A stretch of DNA of 46,019 nt from an uncultured Pelagibacteraceae bacterium. GTDB lineage: Bacteria; Pseudomonadota; Alphaproteobacteria; Pelagibacterales; Pelagibacteraceae. Under the pieces are notes generated by a model. The model saw only the letters and a program-made list of their open reading frames with translations. It did no database searches and was not told where the DNA came from. Position numbers and translations under genes: made by a program. The stretch is taken from NCBI GenBank assembly GCA_905618885.1, contig CAJQTC010000011.1, positions 1-46,019 of the forward strand, given 5' to 3'. This document shows, in pieces, positions 8,228 through 15,769 of the stretch (the stretch's first letter is position 1; each line of letters starts with the position of its first letter).

Positions 8228-9268
8228 CTAAGGAGCTGGATTAGGATAGCTATGATGTATTAAATCAATTTCATTAATAGTTTCATCATCTAGTTTGATA
8301 TCTATACTTTCAATATTTTCTTTTAGCTGTTCCATAGTTGTTGCACCAATAATATTGCTAGTTACAAAAGGTCTCGAGCTGACATATGCAAGAGCCATAT
8401 GCGTTAATGACATATTTTTCTTCTTAGAAAGTTTATAATATTCATCAACTGCCTCGTAAGCTTTGTCTTTTCTGTATCTCCCCCAAATATCTGCGTACAA
8501 ACCCATTCTTGAATCTTTAGGCATCTCGTTATTTCTATATTTACCCGACAAGTAGCCAAATGCTAAAGGTGAGTAAGCAAGCAGACCAACATTCTCTCGC
8601 ATAGAAATTTCTGACATGCCAACATCGTAAGTTCTATTTAAAAAATTATATGGATTCTGAACTGATACAATTCTTGGTAAATTTTTAACTCTATTTAATT
8701 TTAAATATTGTGAAAATCCATAAGGAGTTTCATTTGATATACCGATATGACGAATTTTTCCTTGTTTAATAAATTTTTCTAATATTTTTAAAACAGATTC
8801 AAATTCATGCCACTTTTTTTCATTTTCATCATGTTGGTAATCAAGTTTACCAAAATAATTTGTATTTCTTTCTGGCCAATGTAATTGGTATAGATCAATA
8901 TAATCTGTCTTTAGTCGTTTTAAACTCTCATGAAGAGCAGACTCTATTCCCTTTTCGTAGTATTCATTACCTCCACCTCTTATCCATTTAAATCCAGGGC
9001 CAGTAATCTTTGAGCCTAATATAATCTTATCTCTATTTTTTTTTTGTAAAAACCAGTTACCAATGACTTTCTCTGTTTTTCCATACGAATGGTCCATAGG
9101 AGGTGTCGCGTAAAGTTCCGCAGTGTCAAAAAAATTAATACCCTGTTCTAAAGCATAATCCATTTGAGCAAATCCATCAGTCTCAGAATTCTGCTGCCCC
9201 CAAGTCATAGTCCCTAAACATATTAGGCTTACCTCTAAATCTGTAGCACCAAGCTTTTTAAATTTCAT
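8228..9268 (-). CDS. Tas-type NADP-dependent aldo/keto reductase (copy 2)
   Basis: A paralogue of the neighbouring 346-aa reductase, with exactly the same length and motif layout: FFDTAELYATPP (Asp and Tyr), GSKITGPG (Lys), YQLHWPERNTN (His) and NIIGATTMEQLKENI near the C terminus. Differences from copy 1 are spread along the sequence, so this is not a recent duplication. It is the first gene of the minus-strand group and diverges from the BI-1 family gene across 97 bp. Substrate unknown; the family reduces aldehydes or ketones with NADPH. Confidence 0.92.
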   Translation of the reverse strand: MKFKKLGATDLEVSLICLGTMTWGQQNSETDGFAQMDYALEQGINFFDTAELYATPPMDHSYGKTEKVIGNWFLQKKNRDKIILGSKITGPGFKWIRGGGNEYYEKGIESALHESLKRLKTDYIDLYQLHWPERNTNYFGKLDYQHDENEKKWHEFESVLKILEKFIKQGKIRHIGISNETPYGFSQYLKLNRVKNLPRIVSVQNPYNFLNRTYDVGMSEISMRENVGLLAYSPLAFGYLSGKYRNNEMPKDSRMGLYADIWGRYRKDKAYEAVDEYYKLSKKKNMSLTHMALAYVSSRPFVTSNIIGATTMEQLKENIESIDIKLDDETINEIDLIHHSYPNPAP

Positions 9269-9328
9269 AAAATTCTAATATTTTTTGGAGTTAATTAGAA
9301 TTAAGCAAATAAGTAAAGAAGACAGGTA

Positions 9329-9356
9329 TTGAAAAATTTTAAAAAACTCTTATATT
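9329..9356 (+). promoter_or_regulatory. Candidate sigma-70 promoter of the BI-1 gene
   Basis: TTGAAA at 9329-9334, a 16-bp spacer and TATATT at 9351-9356 match the -35/-10 consensus well. The start codon is at 9366, so transcription would begin about 1-4 nt before ATG, and no SD sequence is present. AT richness makes chance matches common, so this is a prediction. Confidence 0.5.
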
Positions 9357-9365
9357 GTTAGATAT

Positions 9366-10118
9366 ATGGAATTTAATAAACAAAGTACGGCAGCAAAATC
9401 CTCAACTTCAGAAGAAATAATTGATCAAGGCTTAAGGGCCTACATGCTTAAAGTTTATAACTACATGGGATCAGGAGTTCTTTTGACTGGTTTTGTAGCT
9501 TTATTATTTTTCAAGCTTGCTGTTGTTACTGGTGAAGCTGGTGAGATAATGGGCTTAACTAACTTTGGAACAACTATTTATACTTCAGGTTTAAAATGGG
9601 TTCTTATGTTGGCTCCGTTGGGAGTAGTTTTTTATATGAGTTTTAATATTGCAAAAATGACTGCCGCAAAAGCTCAAACTACTTTTTGGGTATTTGCAGC
9701 TTTAATGGGAGCGTCTTTATCTTCAATTTTTTTAATGTACACAGGTGCTAGCATAACTAGAGTATTTTTTATTACAGCAGGAACTTTTGGGTCAATGAGT
9801 ATTTATGGCTACACTACTAATAGGGACTTAACAAAACTTGGTTCATTTTTGATGATGGGCCTTTTTGGAATTATTATTGCATCAGTAGTTAATATTTTTA
9901 TGAAATCTTCAATGATGTACTTTGTAATATCAATTTTAGGAGTTTTAATATTTGTTGGCTTAACCGCTTACGATACTCAAAAAATTAAAAACAGGTATAT
10001 TGAAAGTGATAGTGGAGAGCTAATGGGAAAAAAAGCAGTTATGGGTGCCTTAACTCTTTACCTAGACTTTATAAATTTGTTTTTAATGTTATTGAGACTT
10101 TTCGGTCAAAGAAGATAA
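9366..10118 (+). CDS. Bax inhibitor-1 / YccA family membrane protein
   Basis: A 250-residue inner-membrane protein with seven hydrophobic segments spread from about residue 30 to 245 and the BI-1 family signatures FVGLTAYDTQKIK near residue 200 and LTLYLDFINLFLMLLRLFG at the C terminus. Bacterial members (YccA, YbhL) modulate FtsH or act as pH-sensitive calcium-leak channels; which applies here is unknown. It is a single-gene unit between divergent aldo/keto reductases and the convergent DUF2794 gene, which begins on the other strand one base after its stop. Confidence 0.93.
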   Translation: MEFNKQSTAAKSSTSEEIIDQGLRAYMLKVYNYMGSGVLLTGFVALLFFKLAVVTGEAGEIMGLTNFGTTIYTSGLKWVLMLAPLGVVFYMSFNIAKMTAAKAQTTFWVFAALMGASLSSIFLMYTGASITRVFFITAGTFGSMSIYGYTTNRDLTKLGSFLMMGLFGIIIASVVNIFMKSSMMYFVISILGVLIFVGLTAYDTQKIKNRYIESDSGELMGKKAVMGALTLYLDFINLFLMLLRLFGQRR

Positions 10119-10466
10119 TTATTTTACCGCTTTTAAATTATTCCATCTAGTTTTTTCTATAAGGCTTAAAAGATCATTAGACTTTTCTAATACATTTCCA
10201 TGCTTATCTTTAATATAAAACTTTTCATTGTAATTTTTTGGTTTTAGATTTTTTAAGATTTTATAAATTGGTTTTTCAGAGGCTCGCTGATAAATATCAA
10301 AAGAAATTTCTCTAGGACCAACAGACAACCCGTAGTCTTTCCAAGTTCCGTTTGAGACCATTTTTCCATAAAGATTTAAAATAGTTTGAAGTTCTTTTTT
10401 TACAAAAAAAAATTCTTTATTGTTATTATTAGAAACATTATTTACAACTAATCTTAGGTTTCTCAT
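10119..10466 (-). CDS. DUF2794 family protein
   Basis: A 115-residue soluble protein matching the alphaproteobacterial DUF2794 pattern: FFVKKELQTILNLYGKMV, then GTWKDYGLSVGPREISFDIYQRASEKPIYKI, and a short C-terminal GNVLEKSNDLLSLI. Function is unknown. It overlaps the upstream yciB/ispZ-like gene by 4 nt (ATGA), so the two are translationally coupled, and it ends directly against the BI-1 gene on the other strand. Confidence 0.85.
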   Translation of the reverse strand: MRNLRLVVNNVSNNNNKEFFFVKKELQTILNLYGKMVSNGTWKDYGLSVGPREISFDIYQRASEKPIYKILKNLKPKNYNEKFYIKDKHGNVLEKSNDLLSLIEKTRWNNLKAVK

Positions 10467-11008
10467 ATTTTATGCTTATTAATTAAAAACATTTGAAAAC
10501 CAGTAAAAACAAAAGTTATTGGAAGAATACCCCAAACTTTGAAATTTACCCAAAATTCTTCTGCTTGCGTTCTCCAAACATATTCATTTAACAAAGCTAG
10601 TGCGAAGAAAAAAAACATCCATCTTATTGTTAATGCCTTCCAGCCTTCATCAGATAAAGCTATAGATTTACCAAGCATTTTTTTAAGAATGTGTTCTTTG
10701 GTAAAAAATCTTTCAAAAGCTAAAGCTAAACCAAATAAAATATTTATTATGGTCGGTTTCATGTAGAGAAATACTGGATTATTAAAGTATAATGTAAGAC
10801 CACCAAAAATGGATATAATTATGCCTCCGATTAGAGGAATGTAAGGAATTTTTTTTTCAACTATGTAGCTAATAAGAACAGCGATTATAGTTGCAATAAT
10901 AAGAGGTGGTATGGCAGCACTTAAGTTTTTCCCACTTTTAGAGTAAACAACAAAGAAGATTAATAAAGGGCCAAAGTCAGTAATAAACTTTAATAAAGAC
11001 TTATTCAC
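10463..11008 (-). CDS. yciB: Inner-membrane septation protein A family (YciB/IspZ)
   Basis: A 181-residue membrane protein with five or six hydrophobic helices. It begins LLKFITDFGPLLIFFVVYSKSG and ends WGILPITFVFTGFQMFLINKHKI, both typical of YciB/IspZ (the FxDFxPLLxFF start is diagnostic). Related proteins help keep envelope and septum synthesis in order in enterobacteria and Shigella. It is cotranscribed with the DUF2794 gene and diverges from hspQ across about 78 bp. Confidence 0.92.
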   Translation of the reverse strand: MNKSLLKFITDFGPLLIFFVVYSKSGKNLSAAIPPLIIATIIAVLISYIVEKKIPYIPLIGGIIISIFGGLTLYFNNPVFLYMKPTIINILFGLALAFERFFTKEHILKKMLGKSIALSDEGWKALTIRWMFFFFALALLNEYVWRTQAEEFWVNFKVWGILPITFVFTGFQMFLINKHKI

Positions 11009-11051
11009 ACACCAATTATAACATAAATCTATTTTAAAATAAATTTATATA

Positions 11052-11079
11052 TTGATTTTTAATTAAAAGTTACTATCTT
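11052..11079 (+). promoter_or_regulatory. Candidate promoter of hspQ
   Basis: TTGATT at 11052-11057, a 16-bp spacer and TATCTT at 11074-11079. The ATG is at 11087, seven bases after the -10 box, so the predicted transcript would start at or next to the start codon. No heat-shock-type (sigma-32) consensus was evident. Confidence 0.4.
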
Positions 11080-11086
11080 AAAACTA

Positions 11087-11407
11087 ATGGTCGCAAACAT
11101 CGCAAAGTTTTCTATTGGAACAATTGTAAGGCATAAACATTTTGATTTTCGTGGAGTAATTTATGATGTTGATTTTGAGTTTAATAATTCTGAAGAGTGG
11201 TATCAATCTATTCCAAAAGACGTAAGGCCCAGAAAAGATCAGCCGTTTTATCACCTATTAGCTGAAAGTGATGATGTAACTTATGAAGCCTATGTTTCCG
11301 AACAAAATCTTTTAATGGATAATTCAAAACAGCCAGTTAAACACCCTCTTATAAATGAGATTTTTGTTGGCAAAAAAGGATCAAATTACCTCAAGTTATC
11401 TAACTGA
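11087..11407 (+). CDS. hspQ: HspQ / YccV-like hemimethylated-DNA-binding family protein
   Basis: A 106-residue protein of the YccV/HspQ family. It has AKFSIGTIVRHKHFDFRGVIYDVD at the N terminus and QPFYHLLAESDDVTYEAYVSEQNL in the middle, matching the beta-barrel core of HspQ (compare KFGIGQxVRH and PWYHVV in the E. coli protein). HspQ is a specificity factor for Lon protease in Yersinia and was first described as binding hemimethylated oriC DNA. It is monocistronic, with 187 bp before ccmC. Confidence 0.88.
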   Translation: MVANIAKFSIGTIVRHKHFDFRGVIYDVDFEFNNSEEWYQSIPKDVRPRKDQPFYHLLAESDDVTYEAYVSEQNLLMDNSKQPVKHPLINEIFVGKKGSNYLKLSN

Positions 11408-11486
11408 TTAGTAAAGAACCGCCACAAATTTAACAATATTAGATCAAATCTGCGACAAACTATTAAATTAAAATTTTTGAAGTTAA

Positions 11487-11543
11487 TGCCTAATTGAGAA
11501 ATTATTTACTTCTTTAACTCCCTCAATATTCTCAATTAGGCAA
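11487..11543. repeat. 14-bp perfect inverted repeat in the hspQ-ccmC gap
   Basis: TGCCTAATTGAGAA (11487-11500) is repeated exactly as TTCTCAATTAGGCA (11530-11543) with 29 bases between. An RNA in either direction could form a long hairpin. A second CTCAAT at 11523-11528 offers an alternative partner for ATTGAG in the left arm. There is no clean T-tract after either arm, so it is not a standard terminator. The rest of this 187-bp gap also has GCCACAAA (11421) and GCGACAAA (11452), 31 bp apart; I attach no function to these. Confidence 0.8.
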
Positions 11544-11594
11544 AACAACCTTCTTTCTTTAAAACAGAAATTAATATATTTAACTTACATCAAG

Positions 11595-12302
11595 ATGTTT
11601 AAATTTTTTTCATCTACAAGTATTTATTCTTTAATCCATAAATTAATTAATTTTATAAATTCAATATTCTTTTTAATTCTAATTATTGGTTTAACTTTTG
11701 CTTTAGTCCTATCACCACCAGATTATATTCAAGGTGACTCCGTCAGAATTATGTATGTACATGTACCTGCTGCCTGGCTGGGATTAGCATGCTTTGCTTT
11801 TATTACATTCCTTTCAATATTCAATTTTGTTTTTAAGATAAGAAATTTTTATTTTATTAATAAAAGCATAGCTCCAATCGGTTTACTGTTTACTTGTCTG
11901 GCAATTGTTACAGGTTCTTTGTGGGGCCAACCAACTTGGGGAACTTGGTGGGTTTGGGACGCTAGACTAACATCCATGTTTGTGTTGATGTTATTTTATG
12001 TCTTTTATATTTCAGCATTCAAGCTCCTAGACAAAGAAGAGACAATTGTAAAAGTTTCATCAACTATCGCAATTATAGGCTCGATAAACCTACCCATTAT
12101 TAAATATTCAGTTGAATGGTGGACAACGCTTCATCAGCCAGCAAGTATAAAAATTGCAGGATCAAGCAGTGTACATCCAGCAATGCTGCTCCCGTTGTTA
12201 GTAATGTTATTGGTTTTCTTATTGTATGGTGCGTTAATTTTTCTGATGAAATATAAAACAGAAATCATTAGAATAAAGAAAAAAAACATTAAAAGAATAT
12301 GA
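11595..12302 (+). CDS. ccmC: Haem exporter/handling membrane protein CcmC
   Basis: CcmC presents haem to the chaperone CcmE on the periplasmic side during c-type cytochrome maturation (system I). The 235-aa protein has six membrane segments and the tryptophan-rich WWD haem-handling loop GQPTWGTWWVWDARLTS, flanked by the haem-ligand histidines in MYVHVPAAW and in TLHQPASI. It is the first gene of ccmC-D-E-F-G-H and overlaps ccmD by 4 nt. ccmA and ccmB, which normally precede ccmC, are not here. Confidence 0.96.
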   Translation: MFKFFSSTSIYSLIHKLINFINSIFFLILIIGLTFALVLSPPDYIQGDSVRIMYVHVPAAWLGLACFAFITFLSIFNFVFKIRNFYFINKSIAPIGLLFTCLAIVTGSLWGQPTWGTWWVWDARLTSMFVLMLFYVFYISAFKLLDKEETIVKVSSTIAIIGSINLPIIKYSVEWWTTLHQPASIKIAGSSSVHPAMLLPLLVMLLVFLLYGALIFLMKYKTEIIRIKKKNIKRI

Positions 12303-12532
12303 TTATAGAATTTATAAAAATGAATGGATATGGACTTTACGTCTGGTTATCTTTTAGTATTGTATTATTTTCTTGTGCAGTATTTTATTTGAAGACAAAA
12401 AAAACCTTAAGAAAATATGAAAATGATTTTTTAGTCGAACTTCAAAAATTATCAGTAGAAGAAAAAAATAAAGCTTTGGGAAATTCTAAAGTTGCACAAC
12501 AAATATTAGCGGCAAACTCTAAGATGAATTAA
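12299..12532 (+). CDS. ccmD: CcmD small haem-exporter subunit
   Basis: A 77-residue single-span protein. The segment MNGYGLYVWLSFSIVLFSCAVFYLKTKKT (the first 20 residues carry the signature) matches the CcmD pattern of GxYVWxSY followed by one membrane helix and a basic cytoplasmic end. CcmD helps release haem-loaded CcmE from CcmC and CcmAB. The start chosen gives the ATGA overlap with ccmC; an internal ATG seven codons in is possible. The C-terminal soluble tail (about 40 residues) is longer than in many CcmD proteins. Confidence 0.85.
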   Translation: MIIEFIKMNGYGLYVWLSFSIVLFSCAVFYLKTKKTLRKYENDFLVELQKLSVEEKNKALGNSKVAQQILAANSKMN

Positions 12533-12543
12533 AAGCATTTTTA

Positions 12544-12972
12544 ATGCTTACCAAAAAAGTTAAAAATAGAATATTATTTTTAGTATCTATTTCTATTTTA
12601 TCGCTAGCGGCAGTTTTTTTTATTATAAAATCTTTAAATAAAAACATTCTCTACTTCTCGACACCAACTGAAATAAAAAAAGAGGAAGATATTGTTATTG
12701 GAAGAGCAATGCGCGTTGGTGGAATGGTTAAAAAAAACTCTATTATCATAAACGAAAAAAATATTCAGTTCATTGTTACAGACTTCAAAAATGAAATATT
12801 AATTAGTTATTCAGGAACCGTTCCAAATTTATTTGCCGAAGGTAAAGGCGTTGTTGCCGAGGGTAAACTAAATGATAAATTTTTTTTTATAGCTGACAGA
12901 ATACTCGCCAAGCATGATGAAAAATATATGCCACCTGAAATAAAAAAAATGTTAGAGAATAATGTTAAGTAA
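12544..12972 (+). CDS. ccmE: Cytochrome c maturation haem chaperone CcmE
   Basis: CcmE binds haem covalently in the periplasm and passes it to CcmF/H. The 142-aa protein has an N-terminal membrane anchor (about residues 9-29), an OB-fold domain containing RVGGMVKKNS and ISYSGTVPNLFAEGKGVVAEGKL, and the haem-binding motif AKHDEKYMPPE with His124 as the covalent ligand and Tyr128. Length and layout are normal. It overlaps ccmF by 11 nt. Confidence 0.96.
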   Translation: MLTKKVKNRILFLVSISILSLAAVFFIIKSLNKNILYFSTPTEIKKEEDIVIGRAMRVGGMVKKNSIIINEKNIQFIVTDFKNEILISYSGTVPNLFAEGKGVVAEGKLNDKFFFIADRILAKHDEKYMPPEIKKMLENNVK

Positions 12973-14849
12973 TATTGGAATAATTTTAGTTTACTCAATT
13001 TTAGCTCTAAGTTTCTTAATTATTTATAATGCTTATCTTGACTTAAAAACTATAAACAAAACTGTTAAAAAAATTATTTATAAATTAAGTTTATTTCAAA
13101 TTACATTTACTATTTTAAGTTTTCTTACTTTAATGCTAGGATTTATAAATTCTGATTTTTCACTTATTAATGTTTATGAAAATTCTCACATCACCAAACC
13201 TCTATTTTATAAAATAGTAGGTACTTGGGGCAATCATGAAGGTAGCCTATTGTTGTGGGTTAATATTTTAGTTTTATTTTCCTATTTATTTTTAATTTTT
13301 AATTACACACATAATAAAAAATATAGACTGTATACTTTAATTTTTCAAAATATCTTAATCATAGGATTTGTTCTTTTTTTATTATTTAATTCAAATCCCT
13401 TCAATTCTATTTATCCAATTCCACTTGAGGGATTAGGATTAAATCCCATACTTCAAGATCCAGCACTAGCGATTCATCCGCCGCTTCTTTATATCGGGTT
13501 TGTCGGTTGCTCAATTTATTTTTCTGCAGCTTTGGGTTCATTACTTTCTGGTTATGATGGTAAATTATTTGCTAAATCAATAAAAGTTTGGGTTAAAACT
13601 TCATGGTGTTTTCAAACTCTTGGAATTATCGTAGGGTCTATTTGGGCATACTACGAGTTAGGTTGGGGGGGGCTTTTGGTTTTGGGACCCCGTTGAAAAT
13701 GCTTCGTTACTTCCTTGGTTCGCCATTACAGCTTTAATGCATTCATTAATTGTACTTGAAAAAAGAAATGCCCTTTATTATTGGGTTATAACACTTTGTC
13801 TTTTAACTTTTATTCTAAGCGTAACAGGTACATTTTTAGTTAGATCTGGAATTTTAAATTCAGTCCATACTTTTGCAAGCGATCCTTCTAGAGGAATATA
13901 TATACTTATATTTTTATCATTTATGATTTTTGCAGCGTTAATTATTTTTTTTACAAAACATAAGAAAGAAACTTATGATTTTAATTTAAAAAGCAAAGAG
14001 ACTTTTATTTTAGCAAATAATTGGTTTATGGCTTTTTTCCTTGCAACTGTATTAATAGGAATGCTTTACCCAATTTTTCTTGATGTATTGAGTAATATAA
14101 AGATTTCTGTTGGACCCCCATTCTTTAACATTGTTATTATTCCTTTAGTTGTCCCGCTTTTATTTTTAATGGCTATAGGACCAAAATTTGGTTGGATTAA
14201 ATCAAAAAATAAAATTTTTTCCAGAATTTTATTTCTTATTCTAGGATCTATAATAATAAATCTATTTATTTTTTATTTTTTTGGCAAGTACAGTTTTTTG
14301 TCTAATCTAATTTTTATAGCTTCAATATTTCTAATTTTAAACTCACTTTTAGATATTAAAAGATTTAGTATTAACAAAAACAAACCTGAACTATCAAGAA
14401 TTATTTCCCACCTAGGTTTTGGTTTACTTGTATTTTTTATTGGTATCAATCATCAATTTTCTCTTGATGAAGATTTTAATTTAAAAGTGGGTGAAATAAA
14501 AAAAACAAATAACTATGAAATTAATTTTGAGAGCATAAAAACAAAAGAAAGTAAAAACTACAAAGCAATTATTGGTAATTTTAAATTAACAAATCTTAAA
14601 AATAATTTAGTTGAATATCTAGATCCTGAAATAAGGATTTATTCTAACCCTGAAACTTTGACTTATGAAGCTGCTATAAAAACGAAAATTACTTCAGATC
14701 TTTACTTAACAATGAGCAATGTATCCAGGTCAGATTATTATAATATTAAGTTCCAAAAAAAACCTTTCATGATTTGGATTTGGATCTCTGCTTTAATGAT
14801 TGCCCTAGGCAGTTTTATACATTTAATTTTTAAAAAAAATGAAAGTTAG
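12962..14849 (+). CDS. ccmF: Cytochrome c haem lyase subunit CcmF, interrupted by a +1 frameshift
   Basis: CcmF, with CcmH, attaches haem to apocytochromes c. As read, the frame from 12962 stops at 13696, and the rest of the protein lies in another frame (open through 13737 to 14849). Removing one G from the eight-G run at 13665-13672 gives a continuous protein of 628 aa, a normal CcmF length, and restores the conserved WWD loop as GWGGFWFWDPVENASLLPW. The N-terminal part has WGNHEGSLLLWV and DPALAIHPPLLYIGF; the C-terminal part has GTFLVRSGILNSVHTFASD, so both halves are intact and well conserved. The break may be an assembly error, polymerase slippage or real inactivation. Overlaps ccmE and ccmG by 11 nt each. 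Confidence 0.93.
13665..13672 (+). other. Eight-G homopolymer at the ccmF frameshift
   Basis: An uninterrupted run of eight G in an AT-rich genome, placed inside the codons for the Gly-Trp-Gly-Gly of the CcmF WWD loop. Seven G would keep the frame. This is the longest G run I noticed in the window. Confidence 0.95.
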
Positions 14850-15357
14850 TATTTTAAAAATAATAATTTTTAGTTTAGTTATTTTTTCTCTTTTTGTTTT
14901 TTGGCAGGGGTTAAAAAAAAATAACAACTATGATACTAGAAGTCTTATTGGAGCTAGAATTAGTAACTTTCAATTTACTGAAATAAATAATGACAATAAA
15001 TCAATTTCAGAAAAAGATTTAAAAAATAATAAATTTACATTAATTAATTTTTTTGCCTCATGGTGCGCTCCCTGCAGAACTGAACATAAATATTTATTAG
15101 ATTTATCAAATAAAAAAATTAATATTATAGGTGTAAATTTTAAAGATAAAAAAAAGAATGCTAATAACTTCCTAAAAGAATTAGGCAATCCTTACAACTT
15201 TGTTGGAGAAGATTCTGATGGGAAAGCTTCAGTTTTATTTGGTGTTTATGGAATTCCAGAATCTATATTAATTGACAATAACTTAAATATAATAAAAAAA
15301 GTTATTGGTCCGATAGATCAGAATCAATATAATGAAATTTTAGATTTGATTAAATGA
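14839..15357 (+). CDS. ccmG: Thiol:disulfide interchange protein CcmG/DsbE
   Basis: A membrane-anchored periplasmic thioredoxin that reduces CcmH or the apocytochrome CXXCH cysteines. The 172-aa protein has an N-terminal anchor (residues 4-23), then a thioredoxin domain with FFASWCAPCRTEH (Cys76/Cys79) and the cis-proline region GVYGIPESILID. GVNFKDKKKNANNFL matches the CcmG-specific insertion. It overlaps ccmF by 11 nt and ccmH by 4 nt. Confidence 0.95.
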   Translation: MKVSILKIIIFSLVIFSLFVFWQGLKKNNNYDTRSLIGARISNFQFTEINNDNKSISEKDLKNNKFTLINFFASWCAPCRTEHKYLLDLSNKKINIIGVNFKDKKKNANNFLKELGNPYNFVGEDSDGKASVLFGVYGIPESILIDNNLNIIKKVIGPIDQNQYNEILDLIK

Positions 15358-15731
15358 AAATTAAAAAAATTATTCTTATTATTTACTTTTTCTTCTACGT
15401 GTCATTGTCCGCGAATGAAAAATATTCAGAAGTATCAGAAATTTATAAAAATTTGAGGTGTTTAATTTGCCAAGGTCAGTCAATTGCCGATTCTAACTCA
15501 GACTTTGCGGTAACTATAAAACTTGTAGTACAAGATTTAATTAGTGAAAAAAAAACTAATGATGAAATTTATACTTTTTTAATTAGTAAATATGGAGAAT
15601 GGATTGTTTACCAACCATCTTTTAACAAAAATAGTTTTCTATTATGGACATTACCCTACGTTGTATTAGTTCTTGGTGGTTTTATTATTTTTTTTATAGT
15701 ACGAAAAAACAAGCATAATAAGGTTAATTGA
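15354..15731 (+). CDS. ccmH: Cytochrome c maturation protein CcmH (CcmL-type)
   Basis: A 125-residue protein with a signal peptide (about 1-20), the redox motif LRCLICQGQS (Cys36/Cys39) that interacts with apocytochrome c, and one C-terminal membrane helix (about 96-116). ISKYGEWIVYQPSF is the usual segment before the helix. It lacks the TPR-containing CcmI domain found fused or adjacent in some bacteria, and no ccmI follows. It is the last gene of the ccm operon. Confidence 0.94.
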   Translation: MKIKKIILIIYFFFYVSLSANEKYSEVSEIYKNLRCLICQGQSIADSNSDFAVTIKLVVQDLISEKKTNDEIYTFLISKYGEWIVYQPSFNKNSFLLWTLPYVVLVLGGFIIFFIVRKNKHNKVN

Positions 15732-15769
15732 ATGTGTACTTTTTAAACTTTAGGTAGTATTTTCAAAAA

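Noticed and set aside
11421-11459. GCCACAAA / GCGACAAA pair as a regulator site upstream of ccmC
   Set aside because: Two imperfect 8-mers 31 bp apart are too weak, and I know no regulator consensus that fits.
13697-14849. ccmF C-terminal half as a separate gene
   Set aside because: The apparent start at 13737 lies inside the conserved CcmF core, with no SD; the motif continuity shows a single frameshifted gene.
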